Source of the DNA: Nostoc sp. NMS7
GTDB taxonomy: Bacteria; Cyanobacteriota; Cyanobacteriia; Cyanobacteriales; Nostocaceae
Length of the DNA stretch: 64,000 nt
NCBI RefSeq assembly: GCF_017115085.1
Contig: NZ_JABXKJ010000097.1
Location: forward strand, 1 to 64,000
Direction: 5' to 3'
The stretch's first letter is position 1. Every line of letters starts with the position of its first letter. Positions 15,198 through 23,653 of this stretch are shown piece after piece. Under the pieces are notes generated by a model, which was given only the letters and a program-made list of their open reading frames with translations, ran no database searches and was not told the DNA's origin. Made by a program: the position numbers and the translations under genes.

Positions 15198-17426
15198 TCA
15201 CGTCTCACTTTCTTGAAACGCTAACTCCAACGAAAACGGTAGGCACCCAGGATTAGCAGCTGCCCACTCATTAGCTTCTGCAATTAGAGTTTTGTTACCC
15301 GAATCGAGATAAAATTGCATTTTGGCACTCTGCTCCAGTCTTTCGCGTTCCCTGCCTCCTATCAAGCGTCGCGCAATTAGGCAGTACTCTCTAGCTACAC
15401 GCTTGGCGTGGGATGCTGCTTGGAGTCGCAACTTAGTCAGTTTCTTCAGTTCTGACAAAGCGAGAGTTGCTGCTGGGTCGCCTGAAGATGTGCTTTGCTC
15501 ACTAACTTCAGCTTTTTGTGACGTTTCAGGCGGCACAATTGCAGATGTAGGCGCAGTAGGTGGAATACTCACAGAATTGATTGATAAGTTTTTGTTATTG
15601 CAATTTTCAACCGCGCCGGGGTTAGAAAGGTATTTAAAATCCTTATGTGAATTACTTTCATTAACATTTTCAGCTAGTTGTATAATATTTGAAGAAACTA
15701 ATGAATTATCAGATTTCTTGACAGTTGAGGTTAAAGACAAATCTTCTAGCTGTAATAAATTCAATTCTTCGGAATTAATATTAATTTCTTCAGATTCATC
15801 TTGGATTTGCAGTAAAAACAATTCTCCTTCAGACACAGCAACTTCTTCAAAACTTGCTACTGCCTGCTGCCCTGTAGGGGCATCGGCAGCAGGAGGTAAC
15901 CATTTACAAAAAACCTTCATATAGAAAGAATGACCGTCATTTTCCTTTTGGTAAGGGTTTTCAGCACTTTGTTTTGCAAATGAGTTTTGAAAGCTATTAA
16001 ATTGCCCGTCATTTGTTGATTTATAAGGGTTTGAGCTATTTTCTGTCCAAGGGTCTAAGATGTAGCGCGTAGGATGCCACAAATGCAAGTGCTTTTGTAA
16101 TGTCTCTTGTGAGATAGTTTTGTGAAAACGGCGTTTGTATTCAGCACGTATTGCTTTCCCCCGTTCAGTAGCCCCTACTGGCAACCCTCTATCCCACTCT
16201 ATTGCCCTTACCACTAACTGGATACGTTGTTGAGCTTTTTGGCTGCGTTCCCAGTTCTGTTGCTTACGACGGTCAAATGGGATTACGTTGTCTTTGGGTT
16301 TATGGATGCTGCTAATGCCTGCTATGGCTTCTGCAAATGTGTTGGCGAATGTACCCAATAGCCGTTCGGGATAACTAATATAGGCGCTGTACCATTTGTT
16401 GCGAATTGTGGATTCTACCCAATGCCGCACTCTAGCTTCGATTTCGTGCTGGTGTCGGCAATATTGGCTGTAGCCAGGGGCGTTAATTGCGGTAGTAAGG
16501 CAAAATTCAACTAATTTATCACTCTCTAAGTCTAAAAAGACGATTCCGTAGCCTACGAAGATTTGTAGGAGGGTGTTTGTTTGTCCTTTTCCTGTCCAGC
16601 CTGTGGTGATGATTTCTTCCCAGTTGGCACGCCACTGTACAACGTCAGCAGATTCTTGCTTGCGATATCTCTCCCGTGAAATTTGTTTTTTGGCTTTGTT
16701 CGCTACCCGTTTTAGTTTGGTTAAATCTTGCCGACTTGCCGCGCGATCGCAATGGTCGAGGAAGATAGAAACTGAGTCACTAATAGCTTGCAGGTCGTCA
16801 TTAAGTAAAAATGACCCGCTACCCGGTTGCATGGGGCAACGGATAGCTTTGTAGTTGGTTATTTGTTTGGCACTATATGGTTTGGTGTTGGGGAAGATTT
16901 CTAGGTGTCCTTGGCGCAGGATAAAACCTGCATTCCTCAAGGTAATCTCTAAGGCGCAGGCTAGGGCAAAAGTGGGCAGGGGAGATGCAAAGGTTAGGAT
17001 TAGGTGATAGCCGCCACTAAAGCTGGACTGGAGGATAATGATATCGACTATGCCAATGTCCTCTAGCGCTGCTTTGATCCGATTTATGGATTCAATGTTA
17101 TGGTAGTCGCCTTCTAAGTCTAAATCGATTGTGGCGTAACGTGTTGTGTCGTTAAAGCGCAGACCTACTAGTTTCGACTTGTCTTGGTGTAGGTTCCACA
17201 GTTGGGAGGGTTGCAGGTAATAATCGATGGTACGCCATGCTGGTTTTTCATCACCTTCTGCTTGATTTGGGGCGATAATTGCCCCAAATGGATGCCAAAA
17301 ACGCTCTACGTAGCGTTTGCCCACATAATCTGCGAGCAGGTGGGGTTTGATTTTCTTTTTTGAAGGCTGTGAAAGGCTTAATTGGGGCTTGTTCTCGACA
17401 TCTGAAGAGAAACTTTCTTGGTACAT
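15198..17426 (-). CDS. Plasmid replication primase, archaeo-eukaryotic primase (AEP/PrimPol) type
   Basis: The 742-residue product has an N-terminal AEP-like catalytic core at about residues 40-230. TTRYATIDLDLEG supplies the metal-binding DxD and SGGYHLILTF the following His motif, and KAIRCPMQPGSGSFLL closes the core. Residues 240-350 are helical, like a PriCT-type domain. The middle contains IPFDRRKQQNWERSQKAQQR and a replication-type HTH (YKRRFHKTISQETLQKHLHLW). The last 250 residues are low-complexity and then basic (KLRLQAASHAKRVAREYCLI). AEPs of this sort prime, and sometimes extend, plasmid DNA. The gene is divergent from the iteron genes and probably the main replication enzyme alongside DnaB. 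The plus-strand ORFs inside it are shadows. Confidence 0.75.
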   Translation of the reverse strand: MYQESFSSDVENKPQLSLSQPSKKKIKPHLLADYVGKRYVERFWHPFGAIIAPNQAEGDEKPAWRTIDYYLQPSQLWNLHQDKSKLVGLRFNDTTRYATIDLDLEGDYHNIESINRIKAALEDIGIVDIIILQSSFSGGYHLILTFASPLPTFALACALEITLRNAGFILRQGHLEIFPNTKPYSAKQITNYKAIRCPMQPGSGSFLLNDDLQAISDSVSIFLDHCDRAASRQDLTKLKRVANKAKKQISRERYRKQESADVVQWRANWEEIITTGWTGKGQTNTLLQIFVGYGIVFLDLESDKLVEFCLTTAINAPGYSQYCRHQHEIEARVRHWVESTIRNKWYSAYISYPERLLGTFANTFAEAIAGISSIHKPKDNVIPFDRRKQQNWERSQKAQQRIQLVVRAIEWDRGLPVGATERGKAIRAEYKRRFHKTISQETLQKHLHLWHPTRYILDPWTENSSNPYKSTNDGQFNSFQNSFAKQSAENPYQKENDGHSFYMKVFCKWLPPAADAPTGQQAVASFEEVAVSEGELFLLQIQDESEEININSEELNLLQLEDLSLTSTVKKSDNSLVSSNIIQLAENVNESNSHKDFKYLSNPGAVENCNNKNLSINSVSIPPTAPTSAIVPPETSQKAEVSEQSTSSGDPAATLALSELKKLTKLRLQAASHAKRVAREYCLIARRLIGGRERERLEQSAKMQFYLDSGNKTLIAEANEWAAANPGCLPFSLELAFQESET

Positions 17427-17988
17427 GAGTGACTGTCCTGATGATTTTTGTGCATCAGGTAGTCTCGCTGTTGGTCAAAATGTGTTAGCCTAAATTTGAA
17501 ATTTTATTTTGAATTAAGCGGTTGGTTATCCGCTTGTTGGAGGCGACTGGTAATCGTCTCGTGGTTGAAAGCAAACAAAGGTTTATACTTGTTTAGGCTT
17601 AGACATACGTAGGCTTAGGCTAAGATTTAGTCCAACACGCTTCACCAACAACAATGCGACTACCCAACTTTTTTTTGGTTATTATTTAAATGAGGCAGTT
17701 CTAGCGAAGTTGTCACTAAATCGACATTCTTAGTTTTGGGATAACAATGCAAAGCTAGTAACACCCACAAGTGTCACCCCACATTGGCTCTTGTTAGTAC
17801 AACTGGTGAAGATGAAATTACTCATACTCCACCATCGAGTTAAAAAACAAAAAACAGTCAAATATCTTGATACGAGTTCAGCACTCAAAACAGTGAACTC
17901 GTACTGTAATCAGTATTGAGATGCTAATCTAGTAAGTAATGTTAAATTGTGGGATAAATTCTCTGCTAGATTAACTGCTTACAGCTAC
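17427..17988. other. 562-base region between primase and ParB-like genes, candidate origin or leader
   Basis: The region contains CCTGATG-n9-CATCAGG just upstream of the primase start and AAGCGG-n8-CCGCTT. It also has AGGCGACtggtaATCGTCT, three copies of TTAGGCTTA/TTAGCCTAA near 17480-17620, and a strong hairpin at 17871-17903. No ORF with protein character is seen. Such clustering of hairpins and short repeats between replication genes is what an origin or a regulated primase leader looks like. Confidence 0.4.
17871..17903. other. Hairpin TACGAGTTCA...TGAACTCGTA
   Basis: A 10-bp perfect stem has an inner partial stem CACT-caaaac-AGTG. It lies about 90 bases downstream of the ParB-like stop. 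No T-tract follows on either strand, so an operator or cruciform is more likely than a terminator. Confidence 0.5.
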
Positions 17989-19200
17989 CTATGCAGCACA
18001 AATCTTATCCTTTTTTCTATTTGTAGAAACTTCCATTGCTTTCATTTGGGTCTTATAATCCTCCCAAGTTTTTTCAAATACGTCAGACTCATACATCCGC
18101 AATAAAACCTCCTCTTTATCAGTTAAATTTGGGAGTTTTAACAACTCCGCCAAAGACACCTGAACGGGGAAAACATCACTAAACTTTTGCATTAAGTGAA
18201 ATATTCTCTTCCTCTGTGATGCAGATGGTTCATCCTGCAATTCTGCATCGATTTGTCGCGGACGTAGATTCACAATTTCTAGGCTCATATTCCCTAAATT
18301 CCTCAATCCAAATACAACAAACTCATTAGTTATACCAATAACCCGTCCCACAATTTCCAATTCGGGCCGCAGTCTCTTCTTGAATTGATATACTTGGTCA
18401 AGCTGGAAGCGTCGAAACGGATTGCGATAACCCGAAGGGTTAAAGCTTTGCTTATCGCCATTCAGCATCCAAGCAATACCATCGCCTATACTACCTATCT
18501 CATCTGCTTCCAGAAGGTCTATCACTTGGTAACAGATATCTTGATTGCAAACAAACTTGTACGCTGCATCAATACTCCGGTTAAATTCCATCTCCAGTGC
18601 AACAACTGCCTTAAATTTTCCCATTTCTCGTAATTGAGAAATCAACTCAAAAACTTTCTTACCCTTGTGATAACTGCCAACACTTATATTTAGATTCTCC
18701 GAAACCTCCTGAATCACAGGTTTACCCTTCTTTAATTGAGAGGTACTCTCATTTATCGAATGATTCAAATTTGAACACTTCGATTCATTCAAACGACGAG
18801 CGCTCTCCCTTTGTCTTTCTTTCGCTTGGGGACGAAGTACGCTCTCCCAGTACTGCCCCTGGTGAAATTTCTGGTAATGAGTTTTCCCACCTTCCCGGTG
18901 GAGATTAAAGTCAAGCACTAGCTTCAAATCTTCTTCAGGTGAACCAGACTCAACAAATTCCACTTTCACAGAGGAAATTAAGAGCTTGCGAGCTATCTGC
19001 AAGCGACACTTACCTGCCAAGACTACATTGACACCAGTACGTGCAGATACCTTCAAAGATTCAATAATCCCTCTTTCAGAGATACTTTTTTCTAAAGCGG
19101 GACGTTCCTCATTCTCACCATATATTTCTATCAGCTTCGGATGAATAACCAACTCCGCAGGAGAAATATATACAATTGCCGGATTCTTCACCTCAGACAT
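17989..19200 (-). CDS. ParB-like nuclease/partition-domain protein
   Basis: The track begins at GTG 19218; ATG 19200 with CGGAG eight bases upstream (MSEVKNPAIVYISPAELVIH) is preferred and gives 403 residues. Residues 8-110 form a ParB/Spo0J N-terminal domain (IYISPAELVIHP, then EKSISERGIIESLKVS, then VVLAGKCRLQIARKLLI). Residues 110-230 contain a KorB-like helical region (SENLNISVGSYHKGKKVFEL). The C-terminal half has an unusual domain (LEIVGRVIGITNEFVVFGLR) and a helical tail. No ParA lies next to it, so it may regulate transcription or replication of this region rather than form part of the 8-kb partition cassette. Confidence 0.75.
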   Translation of the reverse strand: MSEVKNPAIVYISPAELVIHPKLIEIYGENEERPALEKSISERGIIESLKVSARTGVNVVLAGKCRLQIARKLLISSVKVEFVESGSPEEDLKLVLDFNLHREGGKTHYQKFHQGQYWESVLRPQAKERQRESARRLNESKCSNLNHSINESTSQLKKGKPVIQEVSENLNISVGSYHKGKKVFELISQLREMGKFKAVVALEMEFNRSIDAAYKFVCNQDICYQVIDLLEADEIGSIGDGIAWMLNGDKQSFNPSGYRNPFRRFQLDQVYQFKKRLRPELEIVGRVIGITNEFVVFGLRNLGNMSLEIVNLRPRQIDAELQDEPSASQRKRIFHLMQKFSDVFPVQVSLAELLKLPNLTDKEEVLLRMYESDVFEKTWEDYKTQMKAMEVSTNRKKDKICAA

Positions 19201-19722
19201 ATTTATACTCCGGGTCACAAATTGTCACTCAAAAGATAGGTTCCATCTTGAAAAACCTAAGCAGAAAGCAGAAAAATCTTAACCAGCAAGACTTATAGCA
19301 CTTTCATCCCTTGGAAAAAGTGACAATTTGAAAAAATAATTAAATCTTGTAAATGGCAAAGGATTAACTACCAGAAAACCTCTCAAAGAGAATTTTCTCG
19401 CGCAGTAACTATTATTCCCAACCCATTGAAAAGAAATACGACTGAAGAGATATTTAACACAATGGCATTGAAAAAAAAAGCATCTATCTAAAGAAAGATT
19501 TGTAAAAGTGTGTAAACTCATGATATGATGGCTCTAGATAACTAAATTGACAAAACAAAATTCCGTCCTGTTCTAGTAACAGGTGGGCTTGTTTTTTCCT
19601 CAAAGCCCTGTTTGCACCAGGGCCTTGAGTGAATCTTTAGGAAAAATGGACTCTACAAAAAAAGTATATCAGGCTTCATTCCATTTGGCAAAATTGTACA
19701 GTAAAGAGGGGTAAATTTTTAG
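19201..19722. other. 522-base intergenic region with a GC hairpin
   Basis: The ORF at 19279-19521 (minus) has unnatural composition (many Phe, Cys, Ser; no motif) and is rejected. CTGTT-ctag-TAACAG at about 19568 and AAGCCCTG-tttgcac-CAGGGCCTT at 19602-19626 are two hairpins ahead of the next gene, perhaps insulating it from readthrough. Confidence 0.45.
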
Positions 19723-20178
19723 ATGCCTCGTCTTCAGATATTAAATTCTATTGAAAAGCAAGCACTAGAGTACATAGCAGCAACCAGCAGCGATGAAGTT
19801 AGCAAAAGAGCGAAAATTCTGCTGGGACTAAACGAAGGCAAAAAATATGTAGCCTTAGCCCAAGAGATTGGCGTAACCGAAAACTCAATAGCAAAGTGGA
19901 AGAAAAGATGGACATCAAGTACCATCTTGTCAGAAACCCAGGAGTCGGCGATCGCAAAAGCTAACGAGGTATTAGGTGTCAACGTGGGCAGACCTAAGAA
20001 GTGCAAAAGTACAGAAACGAGCAAAATCGTCGAAATCAGCAAATGGAGCAAGAACCGAAAACCCAGTCGTTCAAAGCATCATTACCATATGCAGGTAGCT
20101 GAGGAAGCCACTCAGAGGGGATTACCGACATTATCGCCAAGAAGTATAGGACGCATCTTGGAAGCCCAACTCCAATAG
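19723..20178 (+). CDS. IS630-type double helix-turn-helix protein without a DDE domain
   Basis: The 151-residue product matches the DNA-binding N-terminal part of IS630-like transposases. HTH 1 is KYVALAQEIGVTENSIAKWK, the linker is VLGVNVGRPKKC, and HTH 2 is HMQVAEEATQRGLPTLSPRS followed by IGRILEAQLQ. The catalytic DDE half is absent and a terminator follows 18 bases after the stop, so no frameshifted second half is nearby. It is either a decayed insertion sequence or a captured DNA-binding domain now acting as a regulator. Confidence 0.65.
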   Translation: MPRLQILNSIEKQALEYIAATSSDEVSKRAKILLGLNEGKKYVALAQEIGVTENSIAKWKKRWTSSTILSETQESAIAKANEVLGVNVGRPKKCKSTETSKIVEISKWSKNRKPSRSKHHYHMQVAEEATQRGLPTLSPRSIGRILEAQLQ

Positions 20179-20196
20179 AAAAAATTATCAAGCAAG

Positions 20197-20225
20197 AACC
20201 ATCCTATCCTAAAGGGGTGGTTTTT
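20197..20225 (+). terminator. Rho-independent terminator after the IS630-type HTH gene
   Basis: AACCATCC and GGGGTGGTT pair around a short loop and run into TTTTT. Confidence 0.7.
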
Positions 20226-20365
20226 AGTTGACACCAAAAATAGTTGCACAATTTCAAAACTTGATCTCAAAGCTTTGCACAGACTGGTTTGTGATTTTTT
20301 GGATAAGTCTATTGTTCACGACAACTTTTTAAATCCCAGTACCAACCGGGGCTTTTCATCAAACT

Positions 20366-20872
20366 CTAAGCAAGCATTTCCACAAACTCGACCACTTGAG
20401 CAGAAGTGACTTGTTGTGCAATCAGAAAGTCAACGAGTCCATCGAGTTTTTTACGGTTGTAGACGGTAGAATAGCCTTGAATTTGGCGTTCCTTGCAGAA
20501 CTGTCGCAGCTTCCGCGCACCTAAATCCAAAAGCTTCTTCCTCTCTTCCGTAACATCTATTAACACAAGTTGTTTGGCTTCATCCGCAAACCTAGTTTCA
20601 ACAAGTGGCGGCGCAGTTTCAATAATCGAAGATTCTGGTTCAGAAAATTCTTTCTCATTAGAAATAGCACCAACTACAGTCAAATCCCTCTGAGTTTCAA
20701 AAACTGACGACTCCTCAGAAATCACCGCAGCGTTATTACTAACTTGAAGTGATACTGATTTAGCAGGGACAAAAATCACGTATAAGATTGGGAAGATAAT
20801 TAAAAACAACTCGATTGGAAACAAAACATCGTTAACAGATTGCACAAAAGGTGATATTGCAAAAGCAGACAT
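20366..20872 (-). CDS. Membrane-anchored protein with a C-terminal SAP/Rho-N-like domain
   Basis: The 168-residue product has a single transmembrane segment at about residues 17-37 (LFPIELFLIIFPILYVIFV) and an acidic linker. The C-terminal helix-loop-helix, GARKLRQFCKERQIQGYSTV then NRKKLDGLVDFLIAQ, has the spacing of the Rho N-terminal/SAP-like nucleic-acid-binding motif. This would tether DNA or RNA to the membrane. It is the last gene of the minus-strand cluster carrying the FtsK-like translocase, so a role in presenting DNA at a membrane complex is attractive but inferred. Confidence 0.65.
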   Translation of the reverse strand: MSAFAISPFVQSVNDVLFPIELFLIIFPILYVIFVPAKSVSLQVSNNAAVISEESSVFETQRDLTVVGAISNEKEFSEPESSIIETAPPLVETRFADEAKQLVLIDVTEERKKLLDLGARKLRQFCKERQIQGYSTVYNRKKLDGLVDFLIAQQVTSAQVVEFVEMLA

Positions 20873-20925
20873 AATGTGATTCCTCCATGAATTACTGATG
20901 GGCGGCGTTATAGCGGCTTACCACC

Positions 20926-20952
20926 CAGTAGCGGGGGAAAACCCCCGTACTG
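20926..20952. promoter_or_regulatory. Leader hairpin CAGTA-CGGGGG-aaaa-CCCCCG-TACTG
   Basis: An 11-bp stem with one bulge and an AAAA loop lies 54 bases upstream of the 20872 start. There is no T-tract on either strand. It would be a stable 5' UTR structure or a processing site between 21144 and 20872. Confidence 0.45.
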
Positions 20953-21143
20953 AGTGAAAGCTTTTATACGTATCCCATCCACCAGTAGGAGGAAGGAGGG
21001 TAAATTGCCTTTAAGCAATTAGACAAACGAAGTTTTCCAAAATTTGCAGTTGTTGAATTTTAGAAATTACCAATCCAAGATACAGAAATTGCAAAAATGT
21101 GATTTTTCCAACTTGCACCCGCAGCTTTTAGAAACTTCCTTAT

Positions 21144-22409
21144 TCATCCCAGCACTCCAAATTTTTTACTCTTAAGGTAGTTGACGTAACTAACCAAGTT
21201 GTAGTTATATTTGAGTTCTTGGGGAACAAAAGTTGAGTAAGGATGCAGCGCTACACCATCACGGCGAAAGCGGTGACATGGCGCATATATATCAAAAAAG
21301 ATAGATATCTCATCACCATCAAACTCGATTTTGGCTATGCCCTTAAGTTCCTTCGCAAACTCCGAAACTCGCCTTGATGCTACGTAGTCAAAGACCACTA
21401 CATTTCGAGTGCGGAAATACTGGATGTAAGAAAGAAGTCTCGCTTCCGTACCAAGCTCAAGTAGTCTATCAGAATGTTTCAGCAAGATACCGGAATAAGA
21501 AAAAGAAAACCTACGATTAGCGTATTCATCCCACAAAATAAGGTCGCCGTAAAACTTCCAAAGATTCGCCTGATTGGACGATATTTCTCTATTTAAGCTT
21601 TCGACAACAGCATCATCTTCAAATGGAAACAACGCCTTACGTTCATCCCATTGCTTATCTGGACAGCAACCATCTTCAAACCATCCGTATGGATGAATGC
21701 CACAAACAATATTATTGGCACCATGCAGTAACTTACACCCAGCACACACTTGCAAATAGCAAGAAGTAAATTCTTCGCTATTAACTGCATTAACATAGCG
21801 TCGGTGTATATCTAAATGTTCCTCTAAAGCTTCACAAGGTAAAGACTTATATGAGGAAAAGGTTTGTCCAATTAATTTATCTGGATCAATTTCATCACAG
21901 ATTACTGCCAAGTCGTCAATGTGGTGAGAACGTAATTCCTCGTAAAGTAGCAATTTCCTATACGGTTCTTCCTCAAATCTACAAACAACCAAGCCCTTTG
22001 AATCAGGATGTCCCTCAAAATTAATCACCGTGTAAGTGTAAATAAAAGGTACACCATTAGATTTTTCAAAGCTCTCAGGTTTTGTTAATACAAGCGGTTT
22101 TGTGTCAGCTATTTGTGCAGTTTCTCTACTCGAATTAGTTTCCTCCGATTCTTCAACAATACTTAAGAAAGCACCACCCAAGGAAGCAAAAATAATTCCG
22201 GTAAAGCCTAATACAATAGCACCAGTGCCAATATAGGCAATTTGTTCAGAGCGTTCTTTCTCAACAATTGGGAATCCGCCCCTAGCTAAGTACAATAAGC
22301 CCAAACCAGAAAAAGTTGCTATAGCGCCCAAACCAATAGCAGTCAAAGACACCATTCCAAAAGCAGCATTAATGTTTCTTAAGCAATTAAACGCAAACTT
22401 CTTCAACAT
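21144..22409 (-). CDS. Two-helix membrane protein with a cysteine-rich middle, function unknown
   Basis: The 421-residue product has two N-terminal transmembrane segments, about residues 18-43 (VSLTAIGLGAIATFSGLGLL) and 56-85 (IGTGAIVLGFTGIIFASLGG), then a large soluble part. A cysteine cluster near residues 217-253 (SCYLQVCAGCKLLHGANNIV, then GWFEDGCCPDKQW) could bind zinc. The C-terminal 100 residues alternate strands and helices without a known motif. It sits within the translocase cluster, so it is probably a structural part of the same membrane machine. I do not recognise a family. Confidence 0.6.
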   Translation of the reverse strand: MLKKFAFNCLRNINAAFGMVSLTAIGLGAIATFSGLGLLYLARGGFPIVEKERSEQIAYIGTGAIVLGFTGIIFASLGGAFLSIVEESEETNSSRETAQIADTKPLVLTKPESFEKSNGVPFIYTYTVINFEGHPDSKGLVVCRFEEEPYRKLLLYEELRSHHIDDLAVICDEIDPDKLIGQTFSSYKSLPCEALEEHLDIHRRYVNAVNSEEFTSCYLQVCAGCKLLHGANNIVCGIHPYGWFEDGCCPDKQWDERKALFPFEDDAVVESLNREISSNQANLWKFYGDLILWDEYANRRFSFSYSGILLKHSDRLLELGTEARLLSYIQYFRTRNVVVFDYVASRRVSEFAKELKGIAKIEFDGDEISIFFDIYAPCHRFRRDGVALHPYSTFVPQELKYNYNLVSYVNYLKSKKFGVLG

Positions 22410-22585
22410 AATTCATCCCTCCAAAATGCAGGTTACAAGGTTTTTAATTACTCTCGCCCCGGTAAGGATTGGGATTTCTTGAGAACTACACGACTAACCT
22501 ACCCCTTACTCTATTAACAATTCCAAAACTATTTCATAGATTCGTCCTGGTTAATTTTCAGTATCGGCAGTAGTTTCATCCTCAA

Positions 22586-22653
22586 TGGTGATAGCAAGAG
22601 TCGAACTTGCTTGATTGCTTAAAACAATCATCCACCCAGAGTGGAATATCATC
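22586..22653 (-). tRNA. Degenerate tRNA-like sequence, apparent anticodon UUA
   Basis: Read on the minus strand, 68 nt fold into a cloverleaf. The acceptor is GATGATA/TATCACC (one mismatch), the D-arm CCAC-tctgg-GTGG, the anticodon arm GATTG-ttttaag-CAATC and the T-arm GCAAG-TTCGACT-CTTGC. The D-loop (5 nt) and variable loop (2 nt) are shorter than normal, so it is either a decayed tRNA or one of the odd tRNAs carried on cyanobacterial plasmids. The anticodon position reads UUA, which would pair with the UAA stop codon. It lies in a 270-base gap between two minus-strand genes. Confidence 0.42.
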
Positions 22654-22680
22654 AAAAAACGATATCTATAAGCCACATAT

Positions 22681-23169
22681 CTACTGTCCAAGAGTCCAAG
22701 TATTAGTTTCGTTTAATTCCAATTCTTCAAAATAGTTAGCGAAACCTGGAAAGTGGAAATATTCTAGCCGCATCCGAGATATTAATATTAAAGAAAAATT
22801 TTCTAGTTGAGCTAACTGTTGTAATTGGAACAAGTCGTCGATAAAAGTATTGCTAACAAAGTGCAATCTATCAAAACTATCTATCACCAGCAGCCTATTA
22901 TAACCATCAGATAATTTGCTTATGATATTTTGCCAATCCTGCTGGTAGTAAAAGCTGAAGCTAATAGGAATAACTTTGAATAGATGAGCCACACTAAAAG
23001 GATATTCAAGATTGAGGTAAACAGACTCTAAGTTAATATCCTTGAATAAACAGTTTTTAACAGTAAGAGTCTTACCAATATTTGGCTTGCCCCATAGGTT
23101 AATATTCTTGCCTGCATTTACCTGAGCGATTAACTGACGGTAGTCTTTATAACGTAACATTATCGTCAT
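22681..23169 (-). CDS. Small P-loop ATPase, ORC/AAA-like
   Basis: The 162-residue product has Walker A INLWGKPNIGKTLTVKNC (about residue 24), a strand ESVYLNLEYP, Walker B YNRLLVIDSFDRLHFV (about 95) and a sensor-like FSLILISRMRLEYFHFPGF. The lid and HTH regions of full ORC/Cdc6 or STAND ATPases are missing, so it is a minimal NTPase core that probably acts through a partner. Its start is 25 bases after the RusA-like gene on the same strand, within the translocase operon. Confidence 0.65.
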   Translation of the reverse strand: MTIMLRYKDYRQLIAQVNAGKNINLWGKPNIGKTLTVKNCLFKDINLESVYLNLEYPFSVAHLFKVIPISFSFYYQQDWQNIISKLSDGYNRLLVIDSFDRLHFVSNTFIDDLFQLQQLAQLENFSLILISRMRLEYFHFPGFANYFEELELNETNTWTLGQ

Positions 23170-23194
23170 CCTTTAAATCCAATCTATCCATAAA

Positions 23195-23653
23195 TTAAAT
23201 TGACACTAAATATGTGATTTTTTGATTGTGTCTTTCTAAACTTTTTCTAGAAAATTGGTTAGATAAAATAAAATTATCTAACAGAAAGTCAGGTGATTGT
23301 GAAAGTCTCAACAGCACACCATCATCACCACTACTGCGATGATAGTAATGTACAACAGGTGATTGGATAACTGTCAAGTTATCGTTACGGATTGCTTGTC
23401 CTGTAACCAGACCATCCATGATAAATTTGGCGGCAGCAGCTACGTTATCGCTATCTCGTCCAAAATTTTTGAGATACCAATGGAACTCAATCCAAACTTT
23501 ACTATCCAAACAAAAATCACATTCTCTAACAAATTCACCAATTAAGTTTGTCCAATATTTCTTAAGTTCAGCACTAGCTTGCCAACTCGACCGTGCCTGG
23601 TTAATAATTTCGTTCATACAAGGGGGTAAAGGCATGGTTAGTTCAAATATCAT
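23195..23653 (-). CDS. RusA-like Holliday junction resolvase
   Basis: The 152-residue product opens FELTMPLPPCMNEIINQARS, the usual strand and P-P-x-x-N turn of RusA. The catalytic region is FGRDSDNVAAAAKFIMDGL followed by TGQAIRNDNLTVI, matching the D-x-D-N ... D-G-L ... D-D/N pattern, although the second Asp pair reads ND. RusA-type enzymes cut four-way junctions and are common on phages and mobile elements. The start overlaps the end of the translocase gene by 11 bases, suggesting coupled translation and a shared job in processing transferred or replicating DNA. Confidence 0.68.
   Translation of the reverse strand: MIFELTMPLPPCMNEIINQARSSWQASAELKKYWTNLIGEFVRECDFCLDSKVWIEFHWYLKNFGRDSDNVAAAAKFIMDGLVTGQAIRNDNLTVIQSPVVHYYHRSSGDDGVLLRLSQSPDFLLDNFILSNQFSRKSLERHNQKITYLVSI

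Noticed and set aside
19279-19521. 80-residue minus-strand ORF
   Set aside because: Unusual Phe/Cys/Ser composition, no ribosome site, no motif.
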